Part shown: piece after piece, positions 59,651 to 64,000 of the stretch
Layout of the letters: every line of letters begins with the position of its first letter
Numbering within the stretch: the stretch's first letter is position 1
NCBI RefSeq assembly: GCF_002224265.1
Contig: NZ_CP012881.1
Coordinates: 2,666,001 to 2,730,000, forward strand
Reading direction: 5' to 3'
Origin: Vibrio vulnificus NBRC 15645 = ATCC 27562
Lineage (GTDB): Bacteria > Pseudomonadota > Gammaproteobacteria > Enterobacterales > Vibrionaceae
Length of the DNA stretch: 64,000 nucleotides
Notes under the pieces: model-generated
What the model saw: the letters and a program-made list of their open reading frames with translations, nothing else
Told to the model about the DNA's origin: nothing
Databases searched by the model: none
Made by a program: the position numbers and the translations under genes

Positions 59651-60913
59651 ATGAATGCAAAAACTCTATTAGTCCAATCTTTAGCAGTGACAACACTGTT
59701 TGCCAGTGGTCAACTGCTTGCCGCGAATGTTACCAATCAGCAAGTTGTCGAGCATTATGCTGACGTTGCCCACGCTGTTTTTGCGGATTCATTGACAACC
59801 GCACAGCAACTTGAAAAGAAAGTTGAACAGTTTTTGTCTGCGCCTTCAGCGGCAAAGTTAGAAGAGGTTAAGCAGGCGTGGCTAGATGCTCGAGTGCCTT
59901 ATCAACAATCTGAAGTGTTCCGTTTCGGTAATGCCGTTGTGGATGATTGGGAAGGGCAGTTGAATGCTTGGCCATTAGACGAAGGTTTGATCGATTATGT
60001 TTCAACCGACTACCAATATGAGCTGGGTAACGAAGGGGCGAAAGCCAATATCGTTGCGAACACAACACTGAAAATCGGCGCGTCGCAACTGGATGTTTCC
60101 GTTATTACACCTGAGTTGATCGCAGAGCTCAACGAAGTCGGTGGCTCTGAAGCTAACGTGGCTTCTGGCTATCACGCCATTGAGTTTTTACTTTGGGGTC
60201 AAGACCTTAACGGTACAAATGCCGGTGCTGGCCAACGCGCTTACACGGATTTTGTTGTGGGTTCGCAATGCACTAATGATCACTGTGACCGCCGTGGTGC
60301 CTATCTAAAAGCGGCGGCTCAGCTCCTCGTAACGGATCTTGAGTGGATGGAAAAACAATGGTCGGCGCAAGAGAAAGGTAACTACCGTCAAGAGTTGCTT
60401 GCACAGTCGGCTGAAAATGGTTTGCGTAAAATGCTGTTTGGTATGGGCTCGCTTTCGCTTGGTGAATTGGCCGGTGAGCGTATGAAAGTGGCACTAGAAG
60501 CGAACTCGACAGAGGATGAGCACGATTGTTTCTCGGACAACACTCATAACTCACACTACTACAACGAGCAAGGTATCTACAACGTTTATACCGGTATCTA
60601 CAAACGTGTTGATGGCTCACTGCTTACAGGGCCGAGCCTACATGATTTGGTGGCGCAACAAGATAAAAATGCAGCCAAAGAGATCCAAGCACAGTTTGAT
60701 ACCACTCGTGCGCAAGTAGGCAAGTTAGTCACATCAGCGGAAAAGCAAAATCAACATTTTGACCAACTGATCGCAGCGGGCAATGCGCAAGGCAATGCGC
60801 TAGTGAACGAAACCATCATGTCATTGGTGGCGCAAACCTCAGCGATCGAACGTGCAGCGAAGATTGTTGGTATCGACAGTCTGAATCCAGACACTGCGGA
60901 TCACGAATTCTAA
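59651..60913 (+). CDS. irpA: Imelysin-family iron-regulated protein (IrpA-like)
   Basis: The product has 420 residues from ATG 59651, which has AAGG about 8 bases upstream; the ATG at 59642 is less likely. A signal peptide is present (MNAKTLLVQSLAVTTLFASG, cleavage near LLA-AN). The imelysin signature GxHxxE is intact (SGYHAIEFLLWGQDL). Two imelysin-like helical lobes follow. It corresponds to the V. cholerae iron-regulated protein A (VC1264, as I recall). Members are periplasmic or surface iron-linked proteins, not proven peptidases. A Fur box lies upstream. Confidence 0.9.
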   Translation: MNAKTLLVQSLAVTTLFASGQLLAANVTNQQVVEHYADVAHAVFADSLTTAQQLEKKVEQFLSAPSAAKLEEVKQAWLDARVPYQQSEVFRFGNAVVDDWEGQLNAWPLDEGLIDYVSTDYQYELGNEGAKANIVANTTLKIGASQLDVSVITPELIAELNEVGGSEANVASGYHAIEFLLWGQDLNGTNAGAGQRAYTDFVVGSQCTNDHCDRRGAYLKAAAQLLVTDLEWMEKQWSAQEKGNYRQELLAQSAENGLRKMLFGMGSLSLGELAGERMKVALEANSTEDEHDCFSDNTHNSHYYNEQGIYNVYTGIYKRVDGSLLTGPSLHDLVAQQDKNAAKEIQAQFDTTRAQVGKLVTSAEKQNQHFDQLIAAGNAQGNALVNETIMSLVAQTSAIERAAKIVGIDSLNPDTADHEF

Positions 60914-60926
60914 TAATTATTATCAT
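60911..60926. promoter_or_regulatory. Second candidate Fur box
   Basis: TAATAATTATTATCAT; its complement ATGATAATAATTATTA matches the 7-1-7 Fur pattern (TGATAAT-A-ATTATCA) except one base. It overlaps the stop of the imelysin gene and precedes the di-haem gene. Confidence 0.5.
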
Positions 60927-60933
60927 ATTTAGA

Positions 60934-60953
60934 GGGCTCATTAGAGCCCTTTT
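60934..60953 (+). terminator. Hairpin after the first imelysin gene
   Basis: GGGCTC and GAGCCC pair around ATTA, followed by TTTT. It may be a partial terminator so that the first gene is made in excess over the next ones. Confidence 0.65.
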
Positions 60954-60985
60954 GCTGTTTATGCAGTTTAGTAGGAAGCAATTCA

Positions 60986-62365
60986 ATGAAGCCGTACTTG
61001 CTCAGCACTCTCATCGTGCTCTCTTCAACCGCATTTGCCAACGATCTTAAATCTGGTGGTGACACCAGCGTTAAGAAAGAGGGGCCAAATGCGTTTTCAC
61101 TACCTGCAGCCAATCTTCCAATGAGCAAAAGATTGGACTTTAGTGTAGGCAACAGTTTTTTTCGTAACCCTTGGGTCTCTGCGCCGGCATCAACGGATGC
61201 GCGTGATGGCCTTGGTCCACTGTTTAACACGAATGGTTGTCAAAACTGCCACATTAAAGATGGCCGAGGGCATCCTCCTGAAAAAGGGGATAGTCATGCC
61301 GTATCAATGCTGGTGCGCTTGAGTATTCCAGCACTCACGGCGGAGCAGAAAAAAGCGGTGATCACCAGTGGTGTTATTCCTGAACCCACTTATGGTGGTC
61401 AGTTGCAAGATTTTGCTCTTCAAGACCAAAAACCGGAAGGGCAAATCAGCATCCGTTACAGCGATGTACCTGTCACATTCAGCGATGGGACGACGGTGGT
61501 GTTGCGTAAGCCTGCGGTTGAGATCCGTGATCTGGCTAATGGAGAGATGCATCCACAAACCTTGCTTTCTGCTCGTGTCGCACCTCCGATGATCGGTCTT
61601 GGTCTGCTTGAATCGATAGCCGAAGAAACCCTGTTGCAGTGGGCTGATGAAGACGACCGCAATCAAGACGGCATCTCAGGAAAACTCAATAAAGTGTGGG
61701 ATGTGCAAACTCAATCCCTCGCAATTGGTCGTTTTGGTTGGAAAGCGGGTCAACCCACCTTAATGCAACAAAACGCGGCGGCGTTTAATGGCGATCTTGG
61801 CTTAACCAGTCATCTCTTCCCACAAGAAAACTGCACCGATAGACAAGATCTTTGTCGTAAGTTGCCCAATGGTGGCTCGCCTGAGGTGAGTGACAACATT
61901 TTGGATTTTGTTGAGTTCTATTCTCAGCATTTAGCGGTGCCGATTCGTCGCAACGTGAATGATCCGCAAGTGAAATTCGGCGAGACGCTGTTCGTACAAT
62001 CTGGTTGTGAGAGTTGCCATAAGCAGACGGTGAAAACAGCCAAACGTGAGGCATTACCTGCATTGTCAGAACAAACCATTCATCCCTATACTGATTTATT
62101 GTTGCACGATATGGGACCAGGTTTGGCGGACAATCGACCAGAATACCTAGCCAATGGTCAAGAGTGGCGAACGCCACCGTTGTGGGGCATTGGTTATACG
62201 CAAGAAGTGAATGATCACACTTATTTTTTACACGATGGAAGAGCACGAAATCTGATGGAAGCGGTGCTTTGGCATGGTGGTGAAGCTGAAGCGGCCAAGC
62301 AAAAGGTGTTGAAGATGTCAGCAAAAGAGCGCAATGCGTTGATCGCTTTCCTCAATTCACTATAG
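60986..62365 (+). CDS. Di-haem oxidoreductase (DHOR / DUF1111 family)
   Basis: The product has 459 residues with a signal peptide (MKPYLLSTLIVLSSTAFA). Two c-type haem motifs are visible: NGCQNCHIKDGRG (about residue 85) and SGCESCHKQTVK (about residue 342). The DUF1111/DHOR-type stretch GLLESIAEETLLQWADEDDR and LHDGRARNLMEAVLWHGGEA are also present. A periplasmic redox protein related to cytochrome c peroxidases; substrate is unknown. It sits between two imelysin genes, the order known from other bacteria with iron-uptake roles. Confidence 0.9.
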   Translation: MKPYLLSTLIVLSSTAFANDLKSGGDTSVKKEGPNAFSLPAANLPMSKRLDFSVGNSFFRNPWVSAPASTDARDGLGPLFNTNGCQNCHIKDGRGHPPEKGDSHAVSMLVRLSIPALTAEQKKAVITSGVIPEPTYGGQLQDFALQDQKPEGQISIRYSDVPVTFSDGTTVVLRKPAVEIRDLANGEMHPQTLLSARVAPPMIGLGLLESIAEETLLQWADEDDRNQDGISGKLNKVWDVQTQSLAIGRFGWKAGQPTLMQQNAAAFNGDLGLTSHLFPQENCTDRQDLCRKLPNGGSPEVSDNILDFVEFYSQHLAVPIRRNVNDPQVKFGETLFVQSGCESCHKQTVKTAKREALPALSEQTIHPYTDLLLHDMGPGLADNRPEYLANGQEWRTPPLWGIGYTQEVNDHTYFLHDGRARNLMEAVLWHGGEAEAAKQKVLKMSAKERNALIAFLNSL

Positions 62366-62374
62366 GGAGTGGCA

Positions 62375-63400
62375 ATGAAGATCATACAAATTTCACTTGC
62401 AATGAGCGCGGCGCTGCTCTTTGTCGGTTGCCAATCAACAGCAGACTCGCTCAAGGTTTCACAACATCGTAGCGACGCGGTTTTCCATATCGAACGAGCG
62501 GCAGCAGCCACTTTGGCTCAAGAGACCACAGAACTTGTTAGCGCGTTTGTGCATTACTGCCAGTCGCCAGAGGCGGGCATGGACATCGTCAAGAAACAGT
62601 GGCACCGCAGTATGTTGAGCTGGATGGCGTTGCAAGGTCAAGAGCGCGGACCTGCAGCGGCGCTTGAGCAAAGCTGGAACGTACAATTTTGGCCAGATAA
62701 AAAGAACACCACCGGACGCAAAATGTCCGCATTGATTCAGCAGAACAAAACATGGAAAGTAGATGACATCGCGGCACAAAGCGTGACGGTTCAAGGGCTG
62801 GGTGCGATTGAATGGCTACTTTATGATGAAAGTTCAGATCTCAGCCGAAATGCTCAAACTTGCCAAACTGGGGTCGCGATTAGCCGTCATCTCAATCAAA
62901 ACACGCAACGTATTTCGGATGCCTGGTCAAGTAATCCTTGGGCATCACTCAATGAACAAGAGTGGCACTCAGAGTACATTTCACTGCTGTCAAACCAATT
63001 GGAATATGCGATGAAAAAGCTGAGCCGTCCGTTAGCCAATATTGGTCAACCTCGCCCTTATTTTTCAGAATCATGGCGCTCTCAAACCTCGCTTTCCAAT
63101 CTAAAAGCGAACGTGGAAGCACTGAAAGCGCTGTATTTGGCCAACGGAGAGGGGCTAGACGCTACATTGAGGGGAATGGATAAAGTAGAGTTGGCAGATC
63201 GAGTGGTGAATCAGTTTGATGTGACTCTAGCGACTTGGCCTGAGCAAACGAGCTTATTTGCAGCGTTGCAAGACAAAGAAGGCTATCGAATGGCGTTGAC
63301 TCAGTTACGTAAATTGGAACAGTTAAAGTACCTCATCCACGACGAAGTGGCGGTCGAGTTAGGTGTCGTCATAGGATTCAATGCAACCGATGGTGACTAA
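62375..63400 (+). CDS. Imelysin-family lipoprotein, degenerate signature
   Basis: The product has 341 residues. The signal ends in a lipobox (MKIIQISLAMSAALLFVGC), so it is lipid-anchored. Helical imelysin-like domain: QWHRSMLSWMALQGQERGPA. The signature region reads VQGLGAIEWLLYDESS, so the histidine of GxHxxE is Gly while the glutamate is kept. Start ATG 62375 has AGGGAG upstream. The stop overlaps the next start by about 20 bases. Likely part of one operon with the DHOR gene. Confidence 0.85.
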   Translation: MKIIQISLAMSAALLFVGCQSTADSLKVSQHRSDAVFHIERAAAATLAQETTELVSAFVHYCQSPEAGMDIVKKQWHRSMLSWMALQGQERGPAAALEQSWNVQFWPDKKNTTGRKMSALIQQNKTWKVDDIAAQSVTVQGLGAIEWLLYDESSDLSRNAQTCQTGVAISRHLNQNTQRISDAWSSNPWASLNEQEWHSEYISLLSNQLEYAMKKLSRPLANIGQPRPYFSESWRSQTSLSNLKANVEALKALYLANGEGLDATLRGMDKVELADRVVNQFDVTLATWPEQTSLFAALQDKEGYRMALTQLRKLEQLKYLIHDEVAVELGVVIGFNATDGD

Positions 63401-64000
63401 CGAGCAACGACGAACCTTATTAAAAGCTGCACTGTTTGGTGTGAGTGCGCCGCTCCTGCCTTTTGGCTGTGCATCAACCAGTAAAGATGCGAGACAAGCT
63501 GAACCCGCATTGGTGGGATGCGCGATTCGTGGACGTCACCAATATACAGCGGTAGTGGCTGATCAATATGGCCGACCACTACAGCAGTTGCCGCTTCCTG
63601 AACGTGGCCATGGTGTCGCCACCAATGCACATGGTCATGCGACGGTATTTGCACGTCGTCCGGGTAGTTTCTTCATGGTGTTTGACTATCACTCGGGAGA
63701 AACCATCCATCTGCAAAGTGCTCATCCCGAAAGGCATTTTTATGGCCACGGCGTCTACTCCCATGCAGGGGATTACCTCTTTGCCACCGAGGGAGAGCGC
63801 AGTACAAGCCGAGGTATTATCGGTGTGTACGATGTTGGCGACCGTTATAAAAAAGTCGCGGAGCTCAGCGGATTTGGCATTGGCCCTCATGAAGTGATCA
63901 TGATGCCTGATGGTGTATTGGCAATTGGTGTTGGCGGCGTTCATACCCTTGGTCGCGCGCCATTAAATTTGGACACCATGCGGCCATCGTTAAGTTACCT
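63381..64000 (+). CDS. DUF1513-family protein (3' end outside window)
   Basis: The frame opens at ATG 63381 (or 63390) inside the end of the imelysin lipoprotein gene and stays open to the window edge, 206 codons so far. The N-terminus has a twin-Arg-like RRTLLKAALFGVSAPLLPFG and then Cys, which fits a Tat-exported, possibly lipidated protein. Repeated beta-propeller-like segments follow (HGHATVFARRPGSFF; GIGPHEVIMMPDG), typical of DUF1513. Translation coupling suggests the same operon as the imelysins and DHOR. Confidence 0.82.
   Translation, partial: MQPMVTNEQRRTLLKAALFGVSAPLLPFGCASTSKDARQAEPALVGCAIRGRHQYTAVVADQYGRPLQQLPLPERGHGVATNAHGHATVFARRPGSFFMVFDYHSGETIHLQSAHPERHFYGHGVYSHAGDYLFATEGERSTSRGIIGVYDVGDRYKKVAELSGFGIGPHEVIMMPDGVLAIGVGGVHTLGRAPLNLDTMRPSLSY

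Overview
The window comes from a marine gammaproteobacterium and reads as a stretch of the large chromosome of a Vibrio, possibly close to V. vulnificus; the exact species cannot be decided from the sequence alone. Support comes from typical Vibrio neighbourhoods: ackA-pta with divergent yfbV followed by a three-gene ABC transporter, dsbB-nhaB with divergent fadR, fadR in its longer 279-residue Vibrio form, metR/metE divergent, and a GTP cyclohydrolase II gene beside an imelysin iron-regulated cluster.

Region 1 (1-11 kb) is accessory and defence DNA. A minus-strand DNA phosphorothioation module contains a Dnd-associated methyltransferase-like gene, dndB, dndC, dndD and dndE. Facing it from the left edge on the plus strand are the 3' part of an SMC/DndD-like ATPase gene and a small gene resembling Dnd-associated protein 4. 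No dndFGH restriction genes are visible, so this pair is the obvious candidate partner module. A near-perfect palindrome upstream of dndB is a candidate DndB operator. Next come a terminator preceded by a possible tRNA/tmRNA-like 3' remnant, then a hipBA toxin-antitoxin pair.

Region 2 (11-15 kb) is a plus-strand run of small genes: zinc-ribbon protein, GNAT acetyltransferase, AAA-type NTPase, GrpB-type and COG3575-type nucleotidyltransferases, NTF2-like protein and HAD phosphatase. No integron attC-like repeats were seen.

Region 3 (15-39 kb) holds signalling and metabolism: a chemotaxis receptor, D-lactate dehydrogenase, a TerC-family membrane protein, a tandem array of MITE-like repeats, sgrR with a divergent 53-codon small ORF placed where enteric bacteria have sgrT, an AhpD-like/AraC divergent pair, a SulP transporter, a D-cysteine desulfhydrase-like enzyme, a GGDEF-EAL protein, YgiQ, and two tandem paralogous PAS/degenerate GGDEF/EAL/CBS proteins. 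With the diguanylate cyclase at 52 kb there are four c-di-GMP proteins in 26 kb.

Region 4 (38-64 kb) is mostly core genome: metR/metE with a MetJ-type operator, ackA-pta, yfbV, an ABC transporter of TrpXYZ-like type, a GH13 alpha-glycosidase, a diguanylate cyclase, dusC, a YecA-like SEC-C protein, dsbB, nhaB, fadR, ribA, and a Fur-box-preceded iron cluster (imelysin, di-haem oxidoreductase, second imelysin lipoprotein, DUF1513 protein) that runs off the right edge. Many convergent or terminal genes end in clear hairpin terminators, which are listed. All calls rest on reading the sequence and remembered family knowledge; no database search was run.
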